Of a DNA stretch of 64,000 nt, positions 42,197 to 52,500 are shown one piece after another (positions within the stretch are counted from its first letter, which is position 1; each line of letters begins with the position of its first letter). The notes beneath the pieces are model-generated. The model made no database searches, was not told where the DNA came from, and worked only from the letters and a program-made list of their open reading frames with translations. A program made the translations under genes and the position numbers. Origin of the DNA: Calothrix sp. NIES-4101 (GTDB lineage Bacteria > Cyanobacteriota > Cyanobacteriia > Cyanobacteriales > Nostocaceae); assembly GCA_004296455.1 (NCBI GenBank), contig AP018280.1, positions 3,782,001 through 3,846,000 on the forward strand, read 5' to 3'.

Positions 42197-42304
42197 ATGA
42201 GTGGTGAACTTTTAAGCGCAGCATTACTACCTTTCAGCTTAATCTTCGTAGGCTGGGGTCTGGGTCAATTATTGCTAAAAATCCAAGGCGCAGAAGAAGA
42301 GTAA
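42197..42304 (+). CDS. petM: Cytochrome b6-f complex subunit PetM (subunit VII)
   Basis: A 35-residue single-span protein: M-S-G-E-L-L at the start, a hydrophobic segment (A-A-L-L...I-F-V-G-W-G-L-G) and an [11 protein letters not shown] tail, which is the PetM pattern. It is a thylakoid-membrane subunit of the b6-f complex. Short genes like this are easily missed. ycf39 follows after about 330 bases. Confidence 0.9.
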   Translation: MSGELLSAALLPFSLIFVGWGLGQLLLKIQGAEEE

Positions 42305-42305
42305 T

Positions 42306-42477
42306 CTCAGAAATTCTGAGTCGAAAGTGCCGGAACAAAATGCTGGGTAGTAAAGTGCTGTCGCTTGCTAATCGCAGGGTGTGCTAAGTCGTTGAGAAAG
42401 TGCCAAGTAATTTAGACAAAACCACAAGTCAGAATACTCATAACTTATCCCTGAGCACACTCTGCGTCGGCACTTTC
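42306..42477. repeat. Nested inverted repeats between petM and ycf39
   Basis: Directly after the petM stop is CTCAGAA-A-TTCTGAG (42306-42320). Then outer arms GAAAGTGCCG (42323-42332) and CGGCACTTTC (42468-42477) enclose inner arms GCAGGGTGTGCT (42374-42385) and AGCACACTCTGC (42454-42465). A second GAAAGTGCC (42396-42404) could replace the first left arm. A structured RNA or a small palindromic element; no T tract for a simple terminator. Confidence 0.6.
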
Positions 42478-42631
42478 TTCAGCCGTTCCCAGAATCGTAG
42501 CTAGGACTTACAGCACTCAGCACCCATAAAAACTAAAAATCAAAAGTTAAAAAAATTGCCATCTTTGGCTGGTACTGTTAAATTCTGATAATATTCTATT
42601 AATAAAACTTTAAGTTTCGTAACAAACCCCC

Positions 42632-43624
42632 ATGACAATATTAATCGTCGGTGCCACTGGCACCTTGGGAAGACAAGTGGCTCGTCGTGCTATCGATGAG
42701 GGGTATAAGGTGCGCTGTCTAGTTCGGAGTGCGAAGAGAGCCGCATTTCTGAAAGAATGGGGAGCCGAACTGGTTGGAGGCGATTTATGTTACCCCGATA
42801 CAGTTGAACGTGCCCTCGAAGGTGTAACCGCCATCATCGATGCTGCAACTGCCCGTCCTACCGACTCCCTCAGTATCAAGCGAGTTGACTGGGATGGAAA
42901 AGTAGAACTCATCCAAGCCGCAAAAGCCGCAGGTGTAGAACGCTATATATTCTTTTCAATATTAGATGCTCATAAATATCCCGAAGTCCCGCTCATGGAA
43001 ATTAAGCGGTGTACCGAATCGTTTTTGGCAGAATCGGGTTTAAATTACACCATTTTACAGTTAGCTGGCTTCATGCAAGGTTTAATCGGTCAATACGGGA
43101 TTCCGATTTTGGAAGGACAACCAGTTTGGGTGACAGGAGAATCATCTCCAATTGCTTATATGGATACCCAAGATATAGCTAAATTTGCCATTCGTGCGTT
43201 AAAAGTTCCCGAAACAGAGAAAAAAACATTTCCTTTAGTGGGAACTCGCGCTTGGAGTGCCGAAGAAATTATCGCCGTCTGCGAACGTCTATCTGGCAAA
43301 AATGCTCGAGTTACGAGAATGCCAATCAATTTATTGCGCGCCGTGCGTCGCAGTTTACGCTTTTTCCAGTGGGGCTGGAATGTTGCTGACAGATTGGCAT
43401 TTACAGAAGTATTAGCAAGCGGTAAACCTCTGAACGCTCCGATGGATGAAGTATATAGCATCTTTGGCTTTGATGTCAGCGAAACCACAACGCTGGAAAG
43501 CTACTTCCAAGAGTACTTTAACCGGATTATGAAAAAACTTAAAGAACTAGATTACGAGAAAAACAAATCTAAAAGCAAAAAACAGCAAGCTAAACGCAGT
43601 CCCTTTAAGAAAGTTAATAGTTAA
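42632..43624 (+). CDS. ycf39: Ycf39-like NAD(P)-binding photosystem II assembly factor
   Basis: A 330-residue atypical short-chain dehydrogenase. The N-terminal dinucleotide site is I-L-I-V-G-A-T-G-T-L-G-R-Q. K-R-V-D-W-D-G, E-R-Y-I-F-F-S-I-L-D-A and M-E-I-K-R-C-T-E fit Ycf39 rather than ordinary NmrA proteins. The family helps early PSII assembly (with Hlips) by delivering chlorophyll to D1. A lysine-rich tail of about 30 residues follows residue 300. The neighbour petM also belongs to the thylakoid. Confidence 0.85.
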   Translation: MTILIVGATGTLGRQVARRAIDEGYKVRCLVRSAKRAAFLKEWGAELVGGDLCYPDTVERALEGVTAIIDAATARPTDSLSIKRVDWDGKVELIQAAKAAGVERYIFFSILDAHKYPEVPLMEIKRCTESFLAESGLNYTILQLAGFMQGLIGQYGIPILEGQPVWVTGESSPIAYMDTQDIAKFAIRALKVPETEKKTFPLVGTRAWSAEEIIAVCERLSGKNARVTRMPINLLRAVRRSLRFFQWGWNVADRLAFTEVLASGKPLNAPMDEVYSIFGFDVSETTTLESYFQEYFNRIMKKLKELDYEKNKSKSKKQQAKRSPFKKVNS

Positions 43625-43683
43625 TCTTGATTGGGTATTGGGCAATGGACAGAGATATTGGGTATGGAGGATGGATAAAGACA

Positions 43684-43748
43684 AATAACCAATAACCAGT
43701 AACCAATCAAAAATAACAATCACCATTTAACCAATAACCAATAATCAA
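43684..43748 (+). repeat. Short tandem repeats of the CCAATAA type
   Basis: ACCAATAACCAGTAACCAATC and ACCAATAACCAATAATC iterate a heptamer (CCAATAA and variants). These resemble the STRR sequences of heterocystous cyanobacteria. They fill the ycf39-nadK spacer. Confidence 0.65.
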
Positions 43749-43829
43749 GAATTGGTAACTACTTGCTCAAAAATGTGCAAGTATTAACATAATTACAAAG
43801 CATCGCTGAGAAGAATTGGATATTTGAGT

Positions 43830-44747
43830 GTGCCGAAAGCAGGCATTATTTATAACGACGTAAAGCCGATAGCGAAACGCGTCGCTATCGAGATTAAGGA
43901 CAAGCTCATCGCCTCTGGTTGGGAAGTCTTTCTCACAGTTGGAGTCGGTGGGATGTTGGGCTATTCCAAGCCTAATAGCCCCGTTTGTCACACCCCTATT
44001 GATGGTCTCACACCCCCTGGTTTTGACTCTGAGATGAAATTCGCAGTGGTATTAGGGGGAGATGGTACTGTACTTGCCGCTTCGCGCTTGGTTGCTCCTT
44101 GTGGGATTCCCTTGCTAGGAGTAAACACTGGTCATATGGGTTTTTTAACAGAAGCCTATTTGAACCAATTGCCTCAAGCGATCGAGAAGTTGGTTGCCGG
44201 TGATTATGAAATTGAAGAGCGGACAATGCTCGCAGTCAAGGTATTTCGCCAAGATAACCTCTTGTGGGAAGCCTTGTGTCTCAATGAAATGACTTTACAT
44301 CGGGAACCACTGACTTCGATGTGTCATTTTGAGATTGCGATCGGTCGTCATGCCCCGATTGATATTGCTGCGGATGGAATTATCATTTCCACTCCCACTG
44401 GTTCGACAGCTTATTCACTCAGCGCTGGTGGCCCGGTAATTATTCCTGGTGTACCTGTGTTGCAGTTAGTCCCAATTTGCCCACATTCGTTGGCTTCTAG
44501 GGCTTTGGTATTCCCAAATCATGAACCAGTAAATATTTATCCTGTCAATACACCGCGCTTAGTCATGGTGGTTGATGGGAATGCGGGGTGCTATGTTTTA
44601 CCTGACGATAGAGTATATTTAGAGCGATCGCATTATCCAGCAAAGTTTGTACGCCTGCAACCACATGAATTTTTCCGAATCTTGCGCGAAAAATTAGGTT
44701 GGGGATTACCTCACATTGCCAAACCAACATCAGTGGAATTACCGTAA
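43830..44747 (+). CDS. nadK: NAD kinase
   Basis: Phosphorylates NAD to NADP. 305 residues. The start is taken as GTG at 43830 (P-K-A-G-I-I-Y-N-D), the usual cyanobacterial N-terminus; TTG at 43824 is the alternative. G-G-D-G-T about 78 is the nucleotide site and catalytic Asp region, [10 protein letters not shown] follows, and [15 protein letters not shown] completes the fold. Cyanobacteria usually have two NadK types; this looks like the one with an N-terminal I-Y-N-D start. Confidence 0.93.
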   Translation: MPKAGIIYNDVKPIAKRVAIEIKDKLIASGWEVFLTVGVGGMLGYSKPNSPVCHTPIDGLTPPGFDSEMKFAVVLGGDGTVLAASRLVAPCGIPLLGVNTGHMGFLTEAYLNQLPQAIEKLVAGDYEIEERTMLAVKVFRQDNLLWEALCLNEMTLHREPLTSMCHFEIAIGRHAPIDIAADGIIISTPTGSTAYSLSAGGPVIIPGVPVLQLVPICPHSLASRALVFPNHEPVNIYPVNTPRLVMVVDGNAGCYVLPDDRVYLERSHYPAKFVRLQPHEFFRILREKLGWGLPHIAKPTSVELP

Positions 44748-44776
44748 AGGAATGTAATAATACGAGAGAAAAAGTG

Positions 44777-44887
44777 AGATGTGAGCGTCCAAAGGGAGCT
44801 TGTATGTAATTTACAGATGGGCGCTCTCAATGCTATAAGATGCTACCAGTCATAAATTACACGCATTTCTATCACCTTTGGACATCT
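44777..44887. repeat. Long imperfect palindrome after nadK
   Basis: GTCCAAAGG (44787-44795) pairs with CCTTTGGAC (44875-44883), and TGTAATTTA (44805-44813) with TAAATTACA (44853-44861). Outside these, AGATGT and CATCT also pair if GAGCGT is looped out. The ~110-nt unit has no T tract; it may be a MITE-like or structured RNA element. Confidence 0.6.
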
Positions 44888-45030
44888 GAATAATACGCTG
44901 AAGCCGCATTATGTTTTATGAAAAGCAACACACCATTCATCAAGATTTGGTGCGTTACTAGAATATCTAATTTTTTTTAAGCGCAAGTGCAGGCTACGCC
45001 AAGATAAATCAAGCCGGATGCGAATATTGA

Positions 45031-45357
45031 TTAAGAGTTACGTAATATTTCAACTATATAATCTTCTAATTCTTGCCTTTCTCGATTGCTGGCACTGCGT
45101 TGATAATTTTTGATTGTTTCGCGGACAAACTGGCGCTTTTCACTTGCTGAAGTTTTTACCTTTGTACCTGCGTTAGCAAGATTTTTCTGTAATTCTTCCC
45201 AAGTGTTTTCAGCAACAGCTTCACCTACTTTGAGTAGTGCGGCAGGTAACAATCTTTTAGCCTCTTGACGAAATTCTTCTTCAGTCTCCAGCGAAGATGT
45301 GTCTACACTACTGAAATCTACACTACTGAAATCTATATTGCTGAAATCTATTTTCAT
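45031..45357 (-). CDS. Hypothetical protein with repeated D-F-S motif
   Basis: A 108-residue, acidic, mostly helical protein. The N-terminus iterates D-F-S-N-I, D-F-S-S-V, D-F-S-S-V, D-T-S-S-L. The rest (E-E-F-R-Q-E-A-K-R-L-L-P-A-A-L-L-K-V) is amphipathic helix. No signal, membrane segment or catalytic motif. I do not recognise the family. It lies between the nadK palindrome and a long spacer, with no operon partner. Confidence 0.55.
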   Translation of the reverse strand: MKIDFSNIDFSSVDFSSVDTSSLETEEEFRQEAKRLLPAALLKVGEAVAENTWEELQKNLANAGTKVKTSASEKRQFVRETIKNYQRSASNRERQELEDYIVEILRNS

Positions 45358-45926
45358 TTCAATTGTCTCTTGCTTTATCCTTACCCATTTTATGCCTTAT
45401 GAAGCACAACGACAGCATTATAGTTAGGATACTTCTTTTCTTTTTGTAATACATGACCTCAGACTCAATGAGGGAAACCTGCCCTTAGGGTGAGTATCAT
45501 CTCACGTTTAGGGAGCAAATTAAGTGTATGTGCTGACTATATTTTTAAATGCGCCTATGAATGAGGAATAGCGACTATTTCATGATGGTAGTGTTATTTA
45601 AGTAATCATTGAAACAAGTTCAAGACTATCCTGTTGTGGCAGATTTAAGAGGATATGGGAATCGAGCAGATTAATATCTGAATGCTAGAATTTTGAAACT
45701 TTATTCAAGAAGGTAAGAAATGATTTCGTGCATTTTAGAATCTATGTTTCCCCAGAGATAAGAGTTGCATAATGCTAAGTATGGCTCGAAGATATGAATT
45801 TATTTTATTAAAAATGCCTTACTTTTGATATAGAAACTATTAATTGGCAATAAACCTATAGAGAGACGTGAGGATGCCATAATTTTTCTAACATTTGAGG
45901 TGTGAATTAATGGAACTGTTGGAGAT
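45358..45926. other. Intergenic region, no gene supported
   Basis: About 570 AT-rich bases. A small hairpin GTGAG-TATCAT-CTCAC lies near 45491-45506. No open frame above 60 codons. The right end should hold the promoter of the secreted protein gene. Confidence 0.5.
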
Positions 45927-46394
45927 ATGTTCTCAATGTCAAAAATCAAAAATAAGCTAAATAGCTCATGTCGCCGCTTATATCGTCATTTTGCAATCGT
46001 ACTAATGGTTGGTTTTATCTCGTTCTTCAGCCTCCAAGTTACGCCAGTACAAGCTGAGGGTTTTTACACTTTTAAAAACCATAAAAATGATCAAGTTGCC
46101 CCCCATAAGGGAAATAAAGAACGCTTCTTTTCAGGAGTTTCTGAAAATGCGGCAAAAGCAGATGAAATGAACAAAAAATATATTGAAAGTGGGAAGCGTG
46201 CTGGGGAAGTGATTCCTAAAGATTTAGGAACTGGAAGTCGTCAAAAAAATCCTGTAAATATGTTGAAACGCGCTGGTGAAGAATTGGGTAATGACATTCC
46301 CAAAAGAGTAGTAGGGGATAATAATTACGAACGCAGTCCCATTGAACAAGAATTGGTACGTAAGAAAGCAGCGCGAGGTGATTTTGGATCGTAA
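45927..46394 (+). CDS. Secreted hypothetical protein with signal peptide
   Basis: 155 residues. A basic N-terminus (about 1-22), hydrophobic core (A-I-V-L-M-V-G-F-I-S-F-F-S-L about 23-37) and A-E-G cleavage-like site after V-Q-A (about 44) form a signal peptide. The mature part is polar, rich in K and N, with K-R-A-G-E repeated twice. An internal Met at codon 4 is an alternative start. Unknown family to me; probably periplasmic or thylakoid-lumenal. Confidence 0.65.
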   Translation: MFSMSKIKNKLNSSCRRLYRHFAIVLMVGFISFFSLQVTPVQAEGFYTFKNHKNDQVAPHKGNKERFFSGVSENAAKADEMNKKYIESGKRAGEVIPKDLGTGSRQKNPVNMLKRAGEELGNDIPKRVVGDNNYERSPIEQELVRKKAARGDFGS

Positions 46395-46501
46395 TTTTTA
46401 ATCAAGGGAAAATATAGCATAATATCTCCGCTTTTTTGCAGAAGTCGGGGATATAAGCCTTTTTTATAAATCAATACAAAGCAAATTAGGGTGCTGATTT
46501 A

Positions 46502-46930
46502 TTAATAACGAATACTCGGTAAAAATAATATATCAATACCTTCACCGAGTACTAAACCTAATCCAGCAAAAATAATTAATAAAATCAATCTATCTAATCT
46601 TGTTAAACCAGCTAAAGTCAATTCAATATTAGTCAAGATTGTAGTTGCTAAAGGCATAAGAACCAGACTAAATAATAATGACCAACTGGCAACTAAACCA
46701 ATTGTCAAACTGAGAAATAAAACAATTACTAAAGTTTGAGAACCAATTGCCACTAACTTTTCCAACCAGGAAGTAGTTTTCCAGACAATAGCTAATACAA
46801 ACACAATTACAAAAGCTCCCACTAGCCAACCAATATGATAAGAAGACAGATACCATCCCAGCCAAGTGTAAGCCAGACAGAGTAGTAACAGTGGTTTGAG
46901 GGGAATTTTTACAAAGGTATCTATGCTCAT
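46502..46930 (-). CDS. Small integral membrane protein of unknown function
   Basis: 142 residues with about four transmembrane helices (around 12-30, 33-50, 57-95, 108-128), no charged pore-type motifs and no known signature. The start M-S-I-D-T-F is the first codon of the frame. Upstream lies the heme sensor gene on the same strand, with about 170 bases between. Confidence 0.6.
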   Translation of the reverse strand: MSIDTFVKIPLKPLLLLCLAYTWLGWYLSSYHIGWLVGAFVIVFVLAIVWKTTSWLEKLVAIGSQTLVIVLFLSLTIGLVASWSLLFSLVLMPLATTILTNIELTLAGLTRLDRLILLIIFAGLGLVLGEGIDILFLPSIRY

Positions 46931-47098
46931 ATAATTGATCTATTTTTCTTGATGTTTCTTTATATTTATTTATGCTGTGTGCTGATAACAGCCTAAACTA
47001 TAAATTTATTTTATTTAGCCCATCTTATTTAGCCAAAATCCTAAAAAAAAATTAAGATTTATACATCTTCCAAATGGAATAATTTTATCCTCTAAAAT

Positions 47099-48043
47099 CT
47101 AAAATTTATCTTTGGGCTCACGATTTTCAAGACGATAATGTTCCAAGCGTCTAATTGCCATTACCAAACTTAATTTCATACGTGTAAATGCTTCTACGAG
47201 ACTGCCAACTTCATCATTAGAGACTTGTTCAAAATCTGCATCCATATTGCCCGTACTTACAGCTTCTGCAACAAGTACAACCCGTTTAATTGGACGCACA
47301 ACATACCGTCTCAACCAAAAATTAGCCATGTAAATTGCGATCGCAAATACTAATGTTACAATTCCCATGATGAGAAAAAATGATTCTTGGGCTTTATGTA
47401 ATACTTCACTGGTGGGGATAGAAACAATTTGAGTCCCATTAATTTGGTTTAATTGCCAACCCATGCCGTTTTTATCTCCATAAATGCTAATCATGTCTTG
47501 GGGTGCAACATCAGGGGTACTATGACACCGCAAGCAACTAGAATCGGTAATTTTTAATGGGCGAGCAATATAAAAATATTTTTCTCCTTGAAAATTACGA
47601 AATCCAGTTTTTTCTGGGGTATTTTTGTTTTGACGAAAATCACTCACAATATCTTTTTCAAAATCATCAGCTAAGTCTCGAATATTTGTCGGATTTAACA
47701 TTGCTTCTTTATACAAAAAGTCTTGATATTCTTGATTTTGTTGACGTAAGTTTTCAAAGACTTTGCGTGATGAGTAGGATGGTACAGTTTGTGGTAAAAA
47801 GCTATCTTTACCTAGATTGGCTTGTAAATATGGGGTGACTTCATTACTAGTGTAGGAGCGTACAGAATTGAGACTTTGAAAGAGCAATGAAGCGTTTGAT
47901 GAGATTTCATGTTGGGTTTTATATTGCAAAATTTTAGCTAAGGCGATACCACTCAAAGAGATTCCACCAATAAATACTACAAGTAATAGTAAGGTTAACT
48001 TTTGCGCTAGTGTAATTTTCCTGATTTTTGTCTTTTTCAACAT
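47099..48043 (-). CDS. Orphan c-type-heme (Tll0287-like/DUF3365) sensor ending in HAMP
   Basis: 314 residues. One transmembrane helix about 15-37, then an extracytoplasmic DUF3365/Tll0287-like domain with C-L-R-C-H at 170-174, a covalent heme-c site. A second helix at about 220-240 leads into HAMP (Y-V-V-R-P-I-K-R-V through V-S-N-D-E-V-G-S-L about 240-295). It stops soon after HAMP, without kinase, cyclase or methyl-accepting domain. In related proteins this sensor part precedes histidine kinases. A partner must act in trans or the output was lost. The MFS gene is upstream on the same strand. Confidence 0.8.
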   Translation of the reverse strand: MLKKTKIRKITLAQKLTLLLLVVFIGGISLSGIALAKILQYKTQHEISSNASLLFQSLNSVRSYTSNEVTPYLQANLGKDSFLPQTVPSYSSRKVFENLRQQNQEYQDFLYKEAMLNPTNIRDLADDFEKDIVSDFRQNKNTPEKTGFRNFQGEKYFYIARPLKITDSSCLRCHSTPDVAPQDMISIYGDKNGMGWQLNQINGTQIVSIPTSEVLHKAQESFFLIMGIVTLVFAIAIYMANFWLRRYVVRPIKRVVLVAEAVSTGNMDADFEQVSNDEVGSLVEAFTRMKLSLVMAIRRLEHYRLENREPKDKF

Positions 48044-48143
48044 ATTCCCTCGTTAAAGTTAATTCGTAATTTTAGCTATTAATGATTGAGAGTGAAAAAT
48101 CATAGCAATAGGTGGGTAATACCCACCTTCAAAACAGCATATA

Positions 48144-49367
48144 TTAATGTATATGAGTAATAGTTTTACGAGCCAATAAAAGATTGAAAATAATAGTTGT
48201 GATAATAGCAAAAAGAGCATTAATATAAAAGACTCCTTGGATTCCCCAAATACCGAACGAAACACCTGCAAACACCGGACCTAAAGCTCTTCCTAATGCT
48301 TGAACAGTAACATTTAGCGCCATAAAACCAGCCCGATAACCTTCAGGAGCAATTGTTGCTAACATCGATTGTAAAGAGGGAAAAGCAAATGCTTGAGATA
48401 TACCAAAGACAATACAGGGAGCAGCTAATAACCAAGTATTTTGGATAATAGGAATTACTAATAATGACAATCCACAACCCATAAAACCACAGCTAATTAA
48501 GCTTTTTTCTGAAAACCAACGAGTTAATAATCCTAATTGTGAAGCTGCGATCGCAAATGCAATTGATTCGATTGCGAGAATAATTCCAATTTCGGTACCA
48601 GAAGCATGTAAACTAGTTCCAGCGTAAACAGGTATGTAGATATAAAAAGCACCTAGTTCAATTAGAAACATTGAAAATACTGTGAATAATAAACCTAATA
48701 CTTGTGGATTTTGAATATTTTTCCAGGTTGTTTTCAGATAAGTTTTGAAGTTTAATGTTTGGGTTAATTTTTGCTGATTAGGTAACTTTAAACGAGTGAT
48801 AATTAAGAAAGCAACGGGAAAAGCTAACAAAGATAGTAAAAATACATATCTCCAGCTAAATTCACCTAACATTCCACCAACAACAGGATAAATAGTCGCC
48901 GCCACCCCAATCATTGCGGCATTAATGCCCATTGCACTGGTTAGCATTTTCCCACTATATAAATCACTAATCAGAGTCAGTTCTATTGACTCTAAACTTG
49001 CAGAACCAATACCAGTTAAGAAGCGCCATTCTAATAAGGTACGAAAGTTACTGGCAAATGCACATAAAATACCGCCAATTCCGAAAATTAATAGGGAGGG
49101 AATGAGAATTTTTTTTCTGCCAATCCTGTCTGCTAAAGCTCCAAAAATTAAACTTCCAAATGTAGTAGGTAATAGGAAGCTTGTCATTAACATCCCTATT
49201 TGTTCAGTGGGTATATTTAGGGATTGAGCAATAATGGGGACAATTGGGTTAATACTAAGTACGCCGCTTGTGGCAATTAAAGATATTGAAATAATTAGGA
49301 ATAAATTACCATCAAAAGTAATGTTATTCGCATTTTTATTATTGACTTTCCGAGATAAAGAACTCAT
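48144..49367 (-). CDS. MFS drug-type efflux transporter
   Basis: 407 residues with twelve predicted transmembrane helices. The loop 2-3 motif reads G-A-L-A-D-R-I-G-R-K-K, the major facilitator signature. F-R-T-L-L-E-W-R-F-L-T-G-I-G follows. It belongs to the drug/H+ antiporter (12-TM) type; substrate unknown. The heme sensor gene begins 100 bases downstream of its stop, same strand, so co-transcription is possible. No regulator nearby. Confidence 0.88.
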   Translation of the reverse strand: MSSLSRKVNNKNANNITFDGNLFLIISISLIATSGVLSINPIVPIIAQSLNIPTEQIGMLMTSFLLPTTFGSLIFGALADRIGRKKILIPSLLIFGIGGILCAFASNFRTLLEWRFLTGIGSASLESIELTLISDLYSGKMLTSAMGINAAMIGVAATIYPVVGGMLGEFSWRYVFLLSLLAFPVAFLIITRLKLPNQQKLTQTLNFKTYLKTTWKNIQNPQVLGLLFTVFSMFLIELGAFYIYIPVYAGTSLHASGTEIGIILAIESIAFAIAASQLGLLTRWFSEKSLISCGFMGCGLSLLVIPIIQNTWLLAAPCIVFGISQAFAFPSLQSMLATIAPEGYRAGFMALNVTVQALGRALGPVFAGVSFGIWGIQGVFYINALFAIITTIIFNLLLARKTITHIH

Positions 49368-49485
49368 AGCGGTGAAATCTTTGTTAGTGAACTATAAGTT
49401 CTTTCGCGGTGAGCCATTTTAATTTATGCACTGTGCTGACTGACATTTTGGCTGTGGTAGGCAGGTTTAATTAAACAGAAAAGCC

Positions 49486-49532
49486 AAAGAGAGCATAGTA
49501 CCCTTCCTCAGGGAGTGCACTATACTCTCTTT
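49486..49532 (-). terminator. Terminator of the giant surface protein gene
   Basis: AAAGAGAG...AGTACCCT (49486-49505) pairs with AGGGAGTGCACT...CTCTCTTT (up to 49532), loop TCCTC. On the minus strand a T-rich run follows. It lies about 55 bases after the stop at 49588. Confidence 0.7.
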
Positions 49533-49587
49533 ACTAGTTTTAATTGTAACTACACATACTTAGTCAGATGTTGTATGATTTTTCCCA

Positions 49588-52500
49588 TCAAACAACTATT
49601 TCCCATTTAATATCTCCCACTTTCGTGAATTCAAAATCTTTTTGCAAGGTTGTATTATCCATTTGCCAAATAGTATTTACACCAGTGCTGTAATTTCGCC
49701 AAACAATATCAAATTTGCCATCATTCGTAAAATCAGACACATGCTCAATTTTCCAATTGACATCATCGACTCTGTTAATAAAAACTTTTCGTTCCAGCGT
49801 TGTCTCATTCATCAACCAAATCATATTTTCGCCACTGCCATAATTCCGCCATAAAATATCGACTTTGCCATCACGATTGAAATCACTAACAGCTTCAATC
49901 TGCCATTTCACATCATTTGTTTTATCGATGAACACCCCGTCTACTAAAGTTTTGCCATTCATCAACCAAATAGCATTTTCATCACTCTGATAATTCCGCC
50001 ATAGAATATCGACTTTGCCATCTCGATTAAAGTCTGCTAATTCTGCAATTTTCCAGTTGATATCTGGAACTGGTTCAATAAAATCTGCCTGCTTAATTGC
50101 TGTATCATTCATAAACCAAATAGCATTCTTACCACTCTGATAATTCCGCCATAAAATATCAACTTTGCCATCATTATCGAAATCAGCAACACCAGCAATC
50201 TTCCAGTTGATATCATCGACTTTCGTAATAGATACCCCCGAATCTAAGGCTGTGCCATTCATTAACCAAATGGCATTTTCCCCAGTGCGGTAATTTCGCC
50301 ATAACAAATCAACTTTTCTATCCCCATTGAAATCTGCTATTTGTTCAATCTTCCAATCAATGTCATCAACTTTAATCAAAGATACACCTTGTTCGAGCGC
50401 AGTACCTTTCATTAACCAAATTGCATTCTCACCAGTTTGATAATTGCGCCAGACTAAATCGGGATTCCCATCACCGTTAAAGTCAGTATCATTTGCACCT
50501 TCATCGTTGAGAATTGTGCCGATACCCCTGGTATTAGGAAGAATTGCGGCATTAATAGGATTGCTCAAATTAACGAAGAATGATTCGTCTAGCTCAAAAT
50601 TATTATCCCCTTTAACTTCTATCGTTATGGATTGACTGATTTGGTTAGGTGCAAATGTGACAACTCCACCCAACACCGGTATGTAATCACCATTGATATT
50701 TGTCGCTGTTCCATCACTAACTGTATAACTAACTTTGACTTCTTCATCGCTAGGATTGGATAAATCAACTGTAAATACAAATGGAGTGGTTGTATTTACA
50801 TTTCCTTCCCGTTTTGCCACATTATTAATGCGAACACTTGGTAACGCATCATCGTTATTAATAATACCTGTAGCAGTGGAAATTCCTAAGACAGCTTCAG
50901 TCGCATTGCTTAAGTTTACCCTAAATGCTTGGTTACTTTCATATTTGCGATCGCCATTTACTAATACTTTAATTGTTTTGCTGGTTTCTCCAGGCGCGAA
51001 GGAGAGAATACCACTAGTTTCTATGTAATCCTTATCGGCAACTGTGGCTGTGTTGTCTGCTGTTGAGTAGTTAACTGTGACTGTCTCCTTACTGGCACTC
51101 GACAAGCTAACTGTAAAATTATACTCAGTAGTGCCTGTATCACCTTCATTAATTGAGTTCGTAACAGGGGCGATATTGACTAATAATGGGTTAACGGTGA
51201 TGTTGAAGAATTGTTCGTTGGAAGTATCAACACCGCCATTATCAGTACCACCATTATCTCTGACTTTGACACCAATTCTTGCTGTAGTCGCTTTTGCTAA
51301 GACATTAACTGGTGTAAATACTAAATTTCCAGCAGCATCAATTGCAGGTGCAGCTTTAAATAATTCTGGGTTGCTATTGCTAGAGATGATGTATTCGAGA
51401 ACTGTTTGGCTTGACTCGTAAGTGTTACCGGGAGCAAATTTTGCCCAGTTATTTATGGTTTGTGTACCTGCACCTGCATTAATAACTCTATCAGTACCTT
51501 TGGTAAAGGTTGGTACATCATTGACAGGATTGACGACAATGTTGAAGGTTTCTTCGGGGGAAGTATCAACAGCACCGTTTAATTTACCACCATTGTCTCT
51601 CAGCTTGACTCTAACAGTTGCATTCCCATACGCATTGGCTAAAGGTTTGTAAATTAGAGTTCCATCGCCTGTAATCCGGGGTTGTACCTCAAATAATCCT
51701 GTGTTGTTATTGGTAACGACAAATTCAAGAATTTGGTTTGCCTCATCAGGCGCACCTGGAGAAATATTAGTTGCCCAATTATTGATTGTTTGCAGGGTGG
51801 CATCTTCGTTGATGAGTTGGTCTTGTCTTTTGATAAAGGAGGGTGTATCGTTGATTGAATTAACTGTAATCGAAAATGTTTGGATACTAGAAGTATCAAC
51901 TCCACCGTTATCTACTCCCCCATCATCCTGTAATTGAACACTGACAATTGCCACACCACTCCGATTATCAGCAGGTTTGTAGCTTAGGGTGCCATCTGGC
52001 GAAATAGTCGGCTTTTCGGCAAAAAGTTCATCGTTATTAGTAGTAACAATAAAATTTAACTGCTGTGCTTCGTTAGTTGCGCCTGTTGAGATGCGAGTCG
52101 CCCAACCTGTAGCAGTTTGCAATCCTGCATCTTCATTTATTGGTTGATTACCACCTTTGATAAAACTGGGTACATCGTTAATGGAAGTAACTGTAACAGC
52201 AATAGTGTCGATATCGGTTTGGGAGATTCCTCCGCCTGTGCTCCCTAAATCGTTGGTGACAATTTCAATACTCGTCTCACCGTTAAAATTGGCATTTGGT
52301 CTAAATATTAAACCATTCAGGGCTGTATTGATGTTACTTACAGTACCAGTTAGTTTGAGATTGGCAGTTTGATTACCACTGATGATAACGCTGTTATTGT
52401 TATTGATACTAAAAGTCGCATTGGTTGTCGTCAGCTTGACTTCTACTTTGTTTGTACCTGCATCAACATCGCTGATGGTAATGGCGTTATTGTTGCTGCT

